From Burkholderiales bacterium (lineage in GTDB: Bacteria; Pseudomonadota; Gammaproteobacteria; Burkholderiales; SHXO01), in assembly GCA_020854105.1 (NCBI GenBank), contig JADZGB010000001.1:1-64000 (forward strand): 64,000 nt of DNA, written 5' to 3'. The notes below the pieces were generated by a model. That model was not told the origin of the DNA, ran no database searches, and saw only the letters and a program-made list of their open reading frames with translations. How positions within the stretch are numbered: position 1 is the stretch's first letter; each line of letters begins with the position of its first letter. The position numbers and the translations under genes are program-made. Of the stretch, positions 47,007 to 55,102 are shown piece after piece.

Positions 47007-47378
47007 TCAAGCCTGCGGGACGAGCGTCGCCTTGCAGTGCTTGCACACCCGAGCCTCCTTGCGCACGAGCTCCTTGCAGTCCGGGCAGAGCACGTGGCTG
47101 TCCGGGTTGATGGTGAACGCCTGGGCTTGCACCTCTGGCAGCCAGCCCGCCCGCTTCAGATGCGAGCGGTGCAGTCCGTTGGCGAAGAAGGGGAAGATGA
47201 ACCAGGCGATACCGCTCGTGACCACCGAGGCGAGGAAGGAAATGACCGCCCAGCCCCAGATTCGCTTGTAGAGGAACCAGAACACCCCGAAGAACAAGTT
47301 CGGCCACGAGAAGCCGACATAGCTCTGTTCCTTCACTCCCGTCTTCGGATCCACGAGAAGCTCGGCTCGCCTGGACAT
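47007..47378 (-). CDS. DUF2628-like membrane protein with C-terminal zinc ribbon
   Basis: The 123-residue leftward protein sits behind a strong AGGGAGGA ribosome site. The N-terminal part (VGFSWPNLFFGVFWFLYKRIWGWAVISFL...IAWFIFPFFANGLHRSHLKRAGW) is the DUF2628-type membrane segment with two helices. The C-terminus has two CxxC pairs (LCPDC, VCKHC) forming a zinc ribbon. Such proteins are not part of virions. In the middle of a rightward late operon it looks like a cargo gene expressed from the prophage, perhaps for superinfection exclusion or envelope change. No direct evidence for either. The 112 bases before it (46895-47006) show nothing. Confidence 0.75.
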   Translation of the reverse strand: MSRRAELLVDPKTGVKEQSYVGFSWPNLFFGVFWFLYKRIWGWAVISFLASVVTSGIAWFIFPFFANGLHRSHLKRAGWLPEVQAQAFTINPDSHVLCPDCKELVRKEARVCKHCKATLVPQA

Positions 47379-47438
47379 CGGCTTCCTCCCTGTTGTTGTT
47401 GGGCAGCGGCGCGGCCTCGCGATCGTACGCCAGACCCG

Positions 47439-47468
47439 AAAAAAAAGCCCGGATGGGGTGTCCGGGCT
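47439..47468 (-). terminator. Terminator of the leftward cargo gene
   Basis: On the minus strand an 8-bp stem AGCCCGGA/TCCGGGCT is followed by eight U residues (47439-47446). It lies 90 bases past the stop of the 47559-48047 gene and separates it from the next leftward gene. Confidence 0.87.
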
Positions 47469-47558
47469 CGGTCGCCTGCGGAAGGCACTTTAGCGGCCAT
47501 ATTTCGGGGCGAATGGGGCGATACCACCCCAACCTATGTCTGCCGGCAGTTCCACCCT

Positions 47559-48047
47559 TCAAGTCTGTTTTAACGGGGCCTTCGTGACCTCTTGGTCGCT
47601 ATTGGCGAGGTAAGTCTGCCACGGCCGCACTGGAAAGAGTGGGCAGTCGGTCACTTGGCAGTCGCGAACCGCGATTCGGGCACTCCCATCTGGGGTGTTC
47701 AAGGTGCTGTAGTCCAGCTGCTCCTGTCCGTCGGCAACTGGGCAGCCGACACACCACAAGCAGCGGTTGCGGATTGCGACGGCGTGCCGACCCCTGGCCT
47801 CGGCGACCCGCTGGGCGTACTCCTGCCGATCCTCCCGCGACATCGGTCTCTTGTGGAAGCCGTCGAACCAGAGCCAATAGGCCCGCCACCCTAGAGCTTT
47901 CGACTTGGGATTGCGCCGCGCTCGGTCAAGCACCCGCATGCGTAGCGGGACTAGCGCTGGCTTTTCCCCCTCTTTGTAACGCGCTGCGTTTGCCTGAAGT
48001 GCTGCGCTCCTCGCGAGCTCGGTCTGCTTGATGCGCTTCTGATCCAC
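47559..48047 (-). CDS. Cysteine-rich phage protein with C-terminal CPLFPVRPW motif
   Basis: The 162-residue leftward protein starts at GTG 48047 with AGGAG seven bases upstream. The N-terminal half is basic and helical, with a Trp-rich patch (LGWRAYWLWFDGF). The C-terminal half has CLWCVGC and DCQVTDCPLFPVRPW, a putative zinc-binding arrangement seen in many uncharacterised phage proteins. An accessory gene with its own terminator; function unknown. Confidence 0.7.
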   Translation of the reverse strand: MDQKRIKQTELARSAALQANAARYKEGEKPALVPLRMRVLDRARRNPKSKALGWRAYWLWFDGFHKRPMSREDRQEYAQRVAEARGRHAVAIRNRCLWCVGCPVADGQEQLDYSTLNTPDGSARIAVRDCQVTDCPLFPVRPWQTYLANSDQEVTKAPLKQT

Positions 48048-48066
48048 GTTTGTTCTCCTGAGAAGT

Positions 48067-48094
48067 GACCCCCGGGGCACATCCCCCGGGGGTC
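48067..48094 (-). promoter_or_regulatory. Perfect 11-bp hairpin in the leader of the cysteine-rich cargo gene
   Basis: GACCCCCGGGG and its exact complement are separated by six bases, just upstream (on the minus strand) of the AGGAG site and GTG start. There is no U-run, so it is not a standard terminator. It could stabilise the leader, control initiation, or be a protein site. Confidence 0.5.
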
Positions 48095-48164
48095 CGACGC
48101 CCGCAATGTGCTGCTGGGGGGGCATCGGTGCGCGTGAGCGCACGACTCAGGAGCTACTTGCCTG

Positions 48165-48356
48165 CTACCGGCCGGGACATCCTCCCGGATCCCGCCACCA
48201 CTGGGCGGCCGCATCCATCTGCGCATGCAGCTGCGAAAGCAGCGTGGCCAGGTGGTCGCGGCGCACCAGGTGCAGGCTCTCGTTCATGTGCTCCGGGGTG
48301 ATCAGATCGACGACGGCCTCCAGGCAACTGAGGCCGTTGTTCAGGACCTCGCGCAC
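48165..48356 (-). CDS. Small leftward hypothetical protein
   Basis: A 63-residue frame from GTG 48356 (MREVLNNGLSCLEAVVDLIT...) is helical with a His-rich middle and a Trp pair near its end. An open frame extends upstream to 48656, but that part looks non-coding. No clear ribosome site, so this is uncertain. Confidence 0.42.
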   Translation of the reverse strand: MREVLNNGLSCLEAVVDLITPEHMNESLHLVRRDHLATLLSQLHAQMDAAAQWWRDPGGCPGR

Positions 48357-48693
48357 GGCGCGGGGCGGCCGGGGGCTAGCAACCGCACAAAGACGGCCGG
48401 CGTATTTCCCCGCTCGCGCGAGGTCTTGTATTAGCCCGACCCCCGGCCTTCGGACGAATGCAGAAGCTCGAACCGTCGCGAGGGCCAGAAATGACAAATC
48501 CGTGCTGTCGGGCACGGAGGAACCGCTTTGTGAGGGTGTTGCTAGCACCGACGCCGACGATAGCGCGAAGGCTGGCGTAGGGCAAGCGCTACGGCCCCAG
48601 GCTTGGCACAATGCCGGGCGCATCGGGTAGACCTGAAGCACCCGAGCGGGGGGCATCCCTGCGGGCGCGTTCCAGGCTTGCTATGCTGCGCTG
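48357..48693. other. Intergenic stretch in the cargo patch
   Basis: No gene I can support. A leftward frame is open over most of it but with composition unlike a protein. It probably holds promoters for the leftward genes, though none matches a consensus well. Confidence 0.4.
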
Positions 48694-48921
48694 ATGATCA
48701 CGCTCCCGTACTACCGTTTCCCGGACGGCATGTTCGACGGCCCGGACTATTCCGGCCCCTGGACGGTGATGCGCTATCGCCCGATGCCCTGCACCCCCGC
48801 AGGCGATGTCGTGGTCGACTGCCCGACGCGCGAACAGGCCGATGATCTGGCCGCGAGGCTCAACCAGCTGGGTGTTGATCTCGCGGCCGCCCGTGAGATG
48901 GCAAAGGGATCGCGTCCCTGA
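48694..48921 (+). CDS. Small hypothetical protein before the protease gene
   Basis: The 75-residue protein (MITLPYYRFPDGMFDGPDYSG...) has an aromatic N-terminal part and a helical end (TREQADDLAARLNQLGVDLAAAREM). It resembles small standalone phage proteins, but no family is recognised and the ribosome site is weak. Confidence 0.5.
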   Translation: MITLPYYRFPDGMFDGPDYSGPWTVMRYRPMPCTPAGDVVVDCPTREQADDLAARLNQLGVDLAAAREMAKGSRP

Positions 48922-49022
48922 CCCTCGCCCGGCCCCCCGGTGCCATTCACTATTCACTAGGCCCATTCATTAGGGCCGCTTAGTCCTCTCTCCTCCCCGG
49001 TGCCGCCTACGATCGCGGCACC

Positions 49023-50069
49023 ATGCATCGATCGTTCGCCCTGGGGCTGGTCGCCCTGGCACTCATTCCTGGCGCTCAAGCCGTCCAGCTGCTCCCTGCA
49101 GGCGAGTTCCGCGCTCGCGATGGGCGCCCCGAGAACCTCTCCGCCTGGAAGCTCGACGCGGCTACTGCCGCCGCACTGATCGAGCGCGTACGCGCCCGTG
49201 CCACCCGCCCGGTCGTCGACTACGAGCACCAGAGCCTGCACGCGGAAAAGAACGGCCAGGCCGCCCCGGCGGCCGGCTGGATCGACCCGGCGAGCCTGCA
49301 GTGGCGCGAGGGTCAGGGCCTGTTCGCCCGCGTCGAGTGGACCGAGCGCGCCGCCGCGATGATCGCCGCCGGTGAGTACCGCTACCTCTCCCCGGTGCTG
49401 CTCTTCGACAAGCGCACCGGCGTGGTGGTCGACCTGCTCATGGCCGCGGTGACAAACACCCCGGCGATCGACGGCATGGACGAAGTCACCCTGCGCGCGG
49501 CCGCGCGCTACCTACCCGAGGAGTCTGCCGTGGATCGCACCAAGTTGATTGCCGCCCTGGGCCTCAAAGCCGAGGCCACCGACACCGAGATCGAGGCCGC
49601 GATTGCGGCGCTCAACACCAGCGCCAAGCAGATCGACGATCTGCAGACGCAGCTCGCGGCGCTGAAGACGGCCACCCCCGACCCGTCGAAGTTCGTGCCG
49701 GTCGAGACGATGCGCGATCTGCAGACGCAGCTCGCCGCGCTCTCCGCCCGGATCACCGGCAGCGAGGTCGACCAGGTCGTGAGCCAGGCGCTGACCGACG
49801 GCAAGCTGCTGCCGGCCCAGGAAGCCTGGGCGCGCGAGCTGGGCGCGAAGGACCTGGCCGCGCTCAAGTCGTACCTGGACAAGACGCCGGCGATCGCCGC
49901 ACTGCGTGGCACTCAGACCCAGGGCAAGGCGCCCGGGGACGATCCCAAGGGGGAGGCTCTGAGCGATATGGAGCGCGCGGTGTGCCGGAACATGGGCCTG
50001 AAACCCGAGGCGTTCCGCGCCGCGCAGCTGCAGATCTCCCAGGAGCGCGCGGAAGCCGCTGCCGCCTGA
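49023..50069 (+). CDS. Phage protease/scaffold (Mu gpI-like, gp32)
   Basis: The 348-residue protein has an N-terminal protease domain (LLPAGEFRARDGRP, VVDYEHQSLHAEKNGQAAPAAGWI, YRYLSPVLLFDKRTGVV) and a C-terminal scaffold part (from about residue 165) rich in helical TQLAAL repeats. As in Mu, an internal start near GTG 49530 (VDRTKLIAALGL) may make the scaffold separately. It matures the head during assembly. Confidence 0.92.
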   Translation: MHRSFALGLVALALIPGAQAVQLLPAGEFRARDGRPENLSAWKLDAATAAALIERVRARATRPVVDYEHQSLHAEKNGQAAPAAGWIDPASLQWREGQGLFARVEWTERAAAMIAAGEYRYLSPVLLFDKRTGVVVDLLMAAVTNTPAIDGMDEVTLRAAARYLPEESAVDRTKLIAALGLKAEATDTEIEAAIAALNTSAKQIDDLQTQLAALKTATPDPSKFVPVETMRDLQTQLAALSARITGSEVDQVVSQALTDGKLLPAQEAWARELGAKDLAALKSYLDKTPAIAALRGTQTQGKAPGDDPKGEALSDMERAVCRNMGLKPEAFRAAQLQISQERAEAAAA

Positions 50070-50114
50070 GCGCCGCCCCCAGCACACCCACATTTCCAGT
50101 AGAGGAGTCCGCCC

Positions 50115-50522
50115 GTGGCCGCACTTTCCGCCGACCGAGGCACGCCGAAGCGCGATGCCGCGCAGTTCAGCTTTCCGCAAGCCACCAACACGGTGATCTA
50201 CGCCGGTGCGCTGGTCATGCTCAACGCCTCCGGCTACGCCACGCCAGGGGCCACCGCGACCGGCCAGAAGTGCGTGGGGGTGGCCGAGGCGCGCAGCAAC
50301 AACAACCCCGGCGCCAACGGCGCGCAGAGCGTGCGTGTGCGCCGCGGCTGCTTCCGCTTCGCCAACTCCGCCAGCGGTGATGCCATCGCATTGGCCGACG
50401 TGGGCGCCGACTGCTACATCGTCGACGATCAGACGGTGGCCAAGACCAACGGATCGAGTACGCGCTCGATCTGCGGGAAGGTCCGCGACGTCGACGCCGA
50501 CGGCGTCTGGGTCGAGATCTGA
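50115..50522 (+). CDS. Head decoration-like protein
   Basis: The 135-residue beta-rich protein lies between protease and major head protein (FSFPQATNTVIYAGALVMLNASGYATPG, GVAEARSNNNPG). Fits the small capsid-stabilising or DUF2190-like protein of such phages. GTG 50115 behind AGAGGAG. Confidence 0.75.
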   Translation: MAALSADRGTPKRDAAQFSFPQATNTVIYAGALVMLNASGYATPGATATGQKCVGVAEARSNNNPGANGAQSVRVRRGCFRFANSASGDAIALADVGADCYIVDDQTVAKTNGSSTRSICGKVRDVDADGVWVEI

Positions 50523-50582
50523 TCGCACGCGCGCCGCCCGCAACCGCAACCCTTCATCCCAGATGCCGTAGGAGTCGACTCC

Positions 50583-51458
50583 ATGATCGTCAACCAGCAG
50601 TCCCTGCAGACCATGTTCGTGGCGTTCAGGGCCGCCTTCAACGAAGGTTTCCGCGGTGTGTCGCCGCAGTGGAGCCAGGTCGCCACCCTGGTGCCCTCGA
50701 CCACGCGGATCGAGGAGTACGGTTGGATCGGCCAGTTCCCCAAGCTGCGCGAGTGGATCGGCGATCGCCAGGTGAAGGCGCTCTCGCAGTTCGGCTACAC
50801 CATCCGCAATAAGGACTACGAGTCCACCATCGCGGTCGATCGCAACGACATCAACGATGACCGTTACGGCATCTACAACCCGCTGTTTCAGGAGATGGGC
50901 TTCGCCGCGGCCACGCATCCCGACGAGCTGGTGTTCGCCCTGCTCGCCGCTGGTTTCGCCACGGCCTGCTACGACGGTCAGTACTTCTTCGACTCCGACC
51001 ACCCGGTGGGCAGCGGTACGGTGAGCAACACCGGCGGCGGCTCCGGCGCCCCGTGGTTCCTGCTCGACACGCGCCGGGCGTTGAAGCCGCTGATCTACCA
51101 GCAGCGCGCGCCCTACAACCTGGTGAGCATGCAATCCGACCAGGATGAAGCGGTGTTCATGCGCCGTGAATTCCGCTACGGCGTCGACGGGCGCGGCAAC
51201 GTCGGCTTCGGCTTCTGGCAGATGGCCTATGGCAGCAAGCAGACGCTCAGCATGGACAACTACGTCGCCGCGCGCGCCGCGATGATGAGCTACCAGAGCG
51301 ACGAGGGCCGGCCGCTGGGCATCGCGCCGAATCTGCTGGTGGTCGGATCGGCCAACGAAAAGGCCGCGAAGGACTGCACGCTCGCCGAGCGCCAGGCCAG
51401 CGGCGCGGACAACGTCATGCGCGGCACCGCCCAGGTGCTGGTGGTGCCTTACCTGTAA
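50583..51458 (+). CDS. Major head protein (Mu gpT-like)
   Basis: The 291-residue capsid protein starts with NQQSLQTMFVAFRAAFNEGF and contains IGQFPKLREWIGDRQVKALS and the typical LLVVGSANEKAAKD near the end. ATG 50583 follows a GTAGGAG ribosome site. Confidence 0.95.
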   Translation: MIVNQQSLQTMFVAFRAAFNEGFRGVSPQWSQVATLVPSTTRIEEYGWIGQFPKLREWIGDRQVKALSQFGYTIRNKDYESTIAVDRNDINDDRYGIYNPLFQEMGFAAATHPDELVFALLAAGFATACYDGQYFFDSDHPVGSGTVSNTGGGSGAPWFLLDTRRALKPLIYQQRAPYNLVSMQSDQDEAVFMRREFRYGVDGRGNVGFGFWQMAYGSKQTLSMDNYVAARAAMMSYQSDEGRPLGIAPNLLVVGSANEKAAKDCTLAERQASGADNVMRGTAQVLVVPYL

Positions 51459-51472
51459 CGCTCCCCTTCACG

Positions 51473-51497
51473 AGGCGGCGGCGCCCACGCGCCGCCT
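51473..51497 (+). terminator. GC-rich hairpin after the major head gene
   Basis: AGGCGGCG pairs with CGCCGCCT across a nine-base loop, 15 bases after the major head stop. No U-run follows, so it may be a partial terminator or a 3'-end stabiliser that favours the highly expressed head gene. Confidence 0.45.
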
Positions 51498-51507
51498 TCG
51501 CACGCAC

Positions 51508-52347
51508 ATGCACGATTTCACCAAGACGCCCCGGCTGCGCGAGTTCCGGGGCTGGCTCATCCCCGCCGGCGCGGACGAGGACTACCACCAGCAGAACGGC
51601 CTGGTCAACGAGCGGCGCACGCACGTGCCGGCGTACCGGGAAGAGGTGCATGCCGACGGCGTCGAGGTCGAGGCGACCATGCGCTACACCTCGCAGCAGA
51701 AGGGCGTGTCGGCGATTGCCTTCGCGCTGGGCGACAAGCGCTACGTGGCCGGCTACGACGCGGGCGCGCAGCGCTTCTTCGTCGGCACGCTGGGCGCGGA
51801 CGGCTCCATCAGCGCGGAGGCGATCGCCGAGCACGCGTTCACGCAGACGCAGGTCTTCTCGCTGCAGGCGCGCCTGGGCGCCGCGCTCGAGCTCAAGGCG
51901 CTCGATCACACGCTCACGCACCCGCTGCCGGCCCCGGCGCGCAACGCGCTCGCCGGCGTGCTGGTCACCGGCGTCTCCGGCACGCACTCCATCCACATCC
52001 AGAAGTTCGACCCGAAGGGACTGACCGTGACCAACCCGACCGAGCCGACCGAGCCGACCGAGCCGACGGAGCCGACCGAACCCACCGAGCCGACGGAGCC
52101 GACCGAACCCACCGAGCCGACCGAACCGACGCAGCCGACTGAACCGACCGAGCCCACCGAGCCGCCGCCTGCGACGCCCGGCCTGAGCGCGGCCGACCAG
52201 GTGCAGCTGCGCGCCACCTCGATCGACCTGGCCATCCGCCTGGCGCACATCGCGCAGCTGGGCACGGCCGGGCAGCCGGCAGCGACGAAGGCGACGGTCC
52301 TGCAGCTCGCCGGCGAGCTCGCCGACTGGATCTACCGCGCGAGCTAG
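51508..52347 (+). CDS. Phage structural-region protein with PTE repeats
   Basis: The 279-residue protein has an N-terminal domain (residues 1-170) unlike any I recognise (LREFRGWLIPAGADEDYHQQNG..., GDKRYVAGYDAGAQRFFVG). A stiff linker of 14 Pro-Thr-Glu/Gln units comes next, then a short helical C-terminal domain (LSAADQVQLRATSIDLAIRLAHI). It stands between head and connector genes and may be a surface or head-tail protein. No good Shine-Dalgarno before ATG 51508. The 259 bases after it hold only a doubtful Cys-rich frame. Confidence 0.75.
   Translation: MHDFTKTPRLREFRGWLIPAGADEDYHQQNGLVNERRTHVPAYREEVHADGVEVEATMRYTSQQKGVSAIAFALGDKRYVAGYDAGAQRFFVGTLGADGSISAEAIAEHAFTQTQVFSLQARLGAALELKALDHTLTHPLPAPARNALAGVLVTGVSGTHSIHIQKFDPKGLTVTNPTEPTEPTEPTEPTEPTEPTEPTEPTEPTEPTQPTEPTEPTEPPPATPGLSAADQVQLRATSIDLAIRLAHIAQLGTAGQPAATKATVLQLAGELADWIYRAS
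52036..52161 (+). repeat. Tandem 9-bp repeats encoding Pro-Thr-Glu
   Basis: Fourteen in-frame 9-bp units encode PTE (one PTQ). Third positions and the proline codon vary, so it is not a pure microsatellite, but unit slippage would change the linker length in steps of three residues without a frameshift. Confidence 0.9.
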
Positions 52348-52606
52348 GTCCGATGCTGTGCACCGAGCGTCAAGCCCAGGACAAGCGGTGCGTATCCGCA
52401 GAGCGTAGGTGTTGCGGCGCGGCCTGCATGGGCTGGATCTGGATCGACGCGTCGACAACGATCCCCGAGAAGGACTGGCGTGGTGCCTGTGGGCTGGTGC
52501 ACGCGCGGCCTACTCGGGATCCGGAGGCCGCGGCGCTCAGGCAAGCGGCACCGACCGAGAGCGTGCCGCGGCGAGTATCAGCGTTGTGAAACGAGGAGCA
52601 GAGCAC

Positions 52607-52816
52607 ATGGCACGAAAGGACAAGGTTGACGAGGAGCAGCAGCAGGCGCGCCGCTTCATTCGCGTGCGCGCGCCAGGCGGGTCGTTCTGGCGGGCAGGGC
52701 GGCACTTCACCCGCGAGCCGGTGGAGATCGACCTGACGGATCTGTCCGAGGAGCAGCTGCTCGCGATCACCGGCGAGAGCCGGCTCGCGGTCGAAGGTCC
52801 TTTCGACGACGCGTAA
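52607..52816 (+). CDS. Mu gp35-like (FluMu N-terminal type) small protein
   Basis: The 69-residue protein has the pattern FIRVRAPGGSFWRAGRHFTREPVEIDLTDLSEEQLLAI, typical of the small protein after the major head gene in Mu-like phages. ACGAGGAG precedes ATG 52607. Confidence 0.8.
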   Translation: MARKDKVDEEQQQARRFIRVRAPGGSFWRAGRHFTREPVEIDLTDLSEEQLLAITGESRLAVEGPFDDA

Positions 52817-52833
52817 CCGGTCGCTGAGCATCC

Positions 52834-53259
52834 ATGCCCTACTGCACGCAGCAGGACCTGATCGATGAGTTCGGTGAGCTGGAGATGATTCAGCTCACCG
52901 ATCGCGCCGTGCCGCCGGCCGGCACCATCGACACGGTCGTGCTCGATCGCGCGATCGCGCGGGCGGACGCCGAGATCGATACCTATCTCGCCGGGCGCCA
53001 TCGCCTGCCACTGGCAAGCGTCCCGCGCGTGCTGGTGGGCTGGGCCTGCGATCTCACCAGGTTCTACCTCTACGGCAACGGCGCACCGGACATCGTGACC
53101 GACCGGCACAAGGGTGTCATGCGCTCGCTCGAGCACATCGCGCTCGGCAAGCTGAGCCTGGGCCTGGACGTCGACCAGGCCCCCGTGCCCACCGGCGACG
53201 CCGTCCAGTTCGAGGGCGGGCAGCGCGTGTTCGCGCGCGAGAGCCTGGACGCGGAATGA
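52834..53259 (+). CDS. DUF1320 head-tail connector protein (Mu gp36-like)
   Basis: The 141-residue protein starts PYCTQQDLIDEFGELEMIQLTD and contains IARADAEIDTYLAGRHRLPL, the family signature. Likely an adaptor at the portal-tail joint. Overlaps the next gene by four bases. Confidence 0.92.
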   Translation: MPYCTQQDLIDEFGELEMIQLTDRAVPPAGTIDTVVLDRAIARADAEIDTYLAGRHRLPLASVPRVLVGWACDLTRFYLYGNGAPDIVTDRHKGVMRSLEHIALGKLSLGLDVDQAPVPTGDAVQFEGGQRVFARESLDAE

Positions 53260-53702
53260 TCGTCGACTACCTCATGGCCGAGCAGGCGATCATCGAGCGG
53301 CTGCGGGCGCAGCTCACCGAGCTGCGCGCGGTGTACGCGGTGGCTGATACCGCCACGCTCACCGAGGCCCAGCAGCAGACGCCCAACGCGCAAGTGTTTT
53401 ATCACCGCGACGTGGTCGATTCCCCGCCCGGTGGGCAGCGCGGCCAGGGCCGCGCGCAGCTGGTGCATCAGATCTTCTGCGTGGTGCTGGCAGTGCGCAA
53501 CGTGCGCGATGTGCGCGGAGGCACCGGCGCGCGCAACGAGGCCGGGCCGATCCTCACCCGGATCATCCAGGCGCTCGCCGGCTGGAAGCCCAGCGAGCAC
53601 CACGATGCGCTGCGCCGCGTGACTCCCCCGATCGCGGTGGCCTACGAGACCGGCTTTCGCTACTACCCGCTCGCATTCGACGCGACGCTGGTGACGGTAT
53701 GA
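53256..53702 (+). CDS. Gp37-like tail terminator protein
   Basis: The 148-residue protein (MIVDYLMAEQAIIERLRAQL...) has the middle beta part HQIFCVVLAVRNVRDV, matching the Gp37 family that caps the tail tube. ATGA overlaps join it to both neighbours. Confidence 0.85.
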   Translation: MIVDYLMAEQAIIERLRAQLTELRAVYAVADTATLTEAQQQTPNAQVFYHRDVVDSPPGGQRGQGRAQLVHQIFCVVLAVRNVRDVRGGTGARNEAGPILTRIIQALAGWKPSEHHDALRRVTPPIAVAYETGFRYYPLAFDATLVTV

Positions 53703-53713
53703 GGAGCAGCGCG

Positions 53714-53899
53714 ATGGGCAGGACGGAGAAGAAGGTGCGGGTGCGGCTCACGGGCACCCACGAGGACGCCGGCGTGCGCTACGCCGCTGGCGATGTGATC
53801 GAACTCACGCAGTCGCAGGCCAGGTGGCTCGCCGACCTGGGGCGCTGCGAGATCCTGGGCAACGCTGCGGCCAAGCCGCTCACCAACACGGAGGATTGA
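53714..53899 (+). CDS. Small FluMu-type phage protein
   Basis: A 61-residue protein with the small SH3-like pattern KVRVRLTGTHEDAGVRYAAGDVIELTQSQARWLADLGRCE. ATG 53714 is chosen for the GAGGAG site before it; ATG 53699 would overlap the previous stop. Confidence 0.75.
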   Translation: MGRTEKKVRVRLTGTHEDAGVRYAAGDVIELTQSQARWLADLGRCEILGNAAAKPLTNTED

Positions 53900-53902
53900 G
53901 CC

Positions 53903-54649
53903 ATGTATTTTCGGGGTCAGGGAAAAGTCTTCGCGGCCGAGATCGCCGCCGGCGCACCCAAGGCGTTCCGCTTCCTGGGCAACGTGCCCGAACTCAACGT
54001 CGCGATGGAGACCGAGACGCTGGAGCACCAGGAGTCCACCAGCGGCAACCGGCTCACCGACCTGCGCATGGACGTGAGCAAGAACGCCAACATCACCGTG
54101 ACGCTGGAGGAGTGGACCAAGAAGAACATCGCCGAGATGATCTATGGCGAGGTGCAGGCGATCACCGGTGCCTCGGTCACCAACGAGGCGGCCCCGGCTG
54201 CGCTGGCCGCGGGCGACTTCTGGCGCCTGGCGCATCCCGACATCTCCGCGCTCGCCATCACCGACAGCGCCGGCACCCCGGCCTCGCTCACCGCCGGCAC
54301 GCACTATCGGATCGAGTCCGCGCGTCACGGCGTGGTGGAAATACTCGACCTGGCGAGCTTCATCCAGCCTCTGAAGGCCGCCTACACCCACGCCGCGTAC
54401 GACTCGATCGCGATGTTCAAGCGCACGCGCCGCGACCTGTGGCTGCTGTTCGACGGACTGAACACCGCCGACGAGAACCGCCCGGTGCGCATCGAGCTCT
54501 ACAAGGTCAGCCTCGACCCCGCAGGCGAGATCCCGCTCATCCAGGCCGAGCTCGCGGGATTCCAGCTGCAGGGCACCGCGCTGTACGACTCGACCAAGGC
54601 GGCGGACACGACCCTGGGTCAGTTCGGCCGCGTGCTGTACCTGGTGTAA
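53903..54649 (+). CDS. Major tail tube protein, siphovirus type
   Basis: The 248-residue protein (MYFRGQGKVFAAEIAAGAPKAF..., LEHQESTSGNRLTDLRMDVSKNANITVTLEEW) is of the tail-tube family found in B3-like transposable siphoviruses. No sheath gene is near, so the tail should be non-contractile. Confidence 0.88.
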   Translation: MYFRGQGKVFAAEIAAGAPKAFRFLGNVPELNVAMETETLEHQESTSGNRLTDLRMDVSKNANITVTLEEWTKKNIAEMIYGEVQAITGASVTNEAAPAALAAGDFWRLAHPDISALAITDSAGTPASLTAGTHYRIESARHGVVEILDLASFIQPLKAAYTHAAYDSIAMFKRTRRDLWLLFDGLNTADENRPVRIELYKVSLDPAGEIPLIQAELAGFQLQGTALYDSTKAADTTLGQFGRVLYLV

Positions 54650-54664
54650 CGCGGGCAGGCCGGC

Positions 54665-55102
54665 ATGGATGATCTCGCAGAACTGGTGCCCGCACCACGC
54701 GAAGTGGTGCTCGGCCCAGCGCTCAAGGTGGCGATCGCACCGATCACTATCGGGCGGCTGCCCGGGGTGCTCGCCTGCACTGTCGCGCTAGGCGCACTGC
54801 TCGAGATGCTGGACGAGCAGCGCGGGGCGCCCATCGACTGGCAGGGACTGCTCGCGCGCTCAGGCAGCGAGTTGATCCAGCTGTGCGCGGCGGTGGGGCC
54901 GCTCGAGAAGGAGCGGGTCGAGCAGCTCAACCTCGCGCAGTTCCTCGCACTGGCGCAGACGCAGCTGGAGGTGAACCGGGATTTTTTCGTCGAGCGCATC
55001 GTGCCGCAGCTCTCCGGCCTGGCGGGCGCGGTGCGCGCACTGCGTGGGCGGACGCATTCCAGCGTCTCATCGCAGCCGGCCACGCAAGACGCGACATCCT
55101 GA
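54665..55102 (+). CDS. Tail assembly chaperone, short form (gpG-like)
   Basis: The 145-residue product of normal reading lies between tail tube and tape measure, the fixed place of the chaperone. Its last 20 or so residues are Ser/Thr-rich and lie where the -1 frame reads as a conserved-looking sequence, suggesting the useful message continues in the other frame. Confidence 0.82.
   Translation: MDDLAELVPAPREVVLGPALKVAIAPITIGRLPGVLACTVALGALLEMLDEQRGAPIDWQGLLARSGSELIQLCAAVGPLEKERVEQLNLAQFLALAQTQLEVNRDFFVERIVPQLSGLAGAVRALRGRTHSSVSSQPATQDATS

Noticed and set aside
46978..47562. 194-codon leftward frame overlapping the DUF2628-like gene
   Set aside because: It is a different frame of the same strand over a gene with a clear membrane/zinc-ribbon product and a strong ribosome site.
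48165..48656. Full 163-codon leftward frame in the cargo patch
   Set aside because: The first hundred codons look non-coding; only the last 63 codons have protein-like composition, so a shorter gene is listed with low confidence.
52036..52161. Short regular repeats suggesting a CRISPR array; also the 108-bp tape-measure repeats
   Set aside because: Both are in-frame coding repeats without unique spacers and without cas genes nearby.
52353..52589. Cysteine-rich 78-codon rightward frame in the gap after the PTE-repeat gene
   Set aside because: No ribosome site, odd composition, and no resemblance to phage proteins; too weak to list as a gene.
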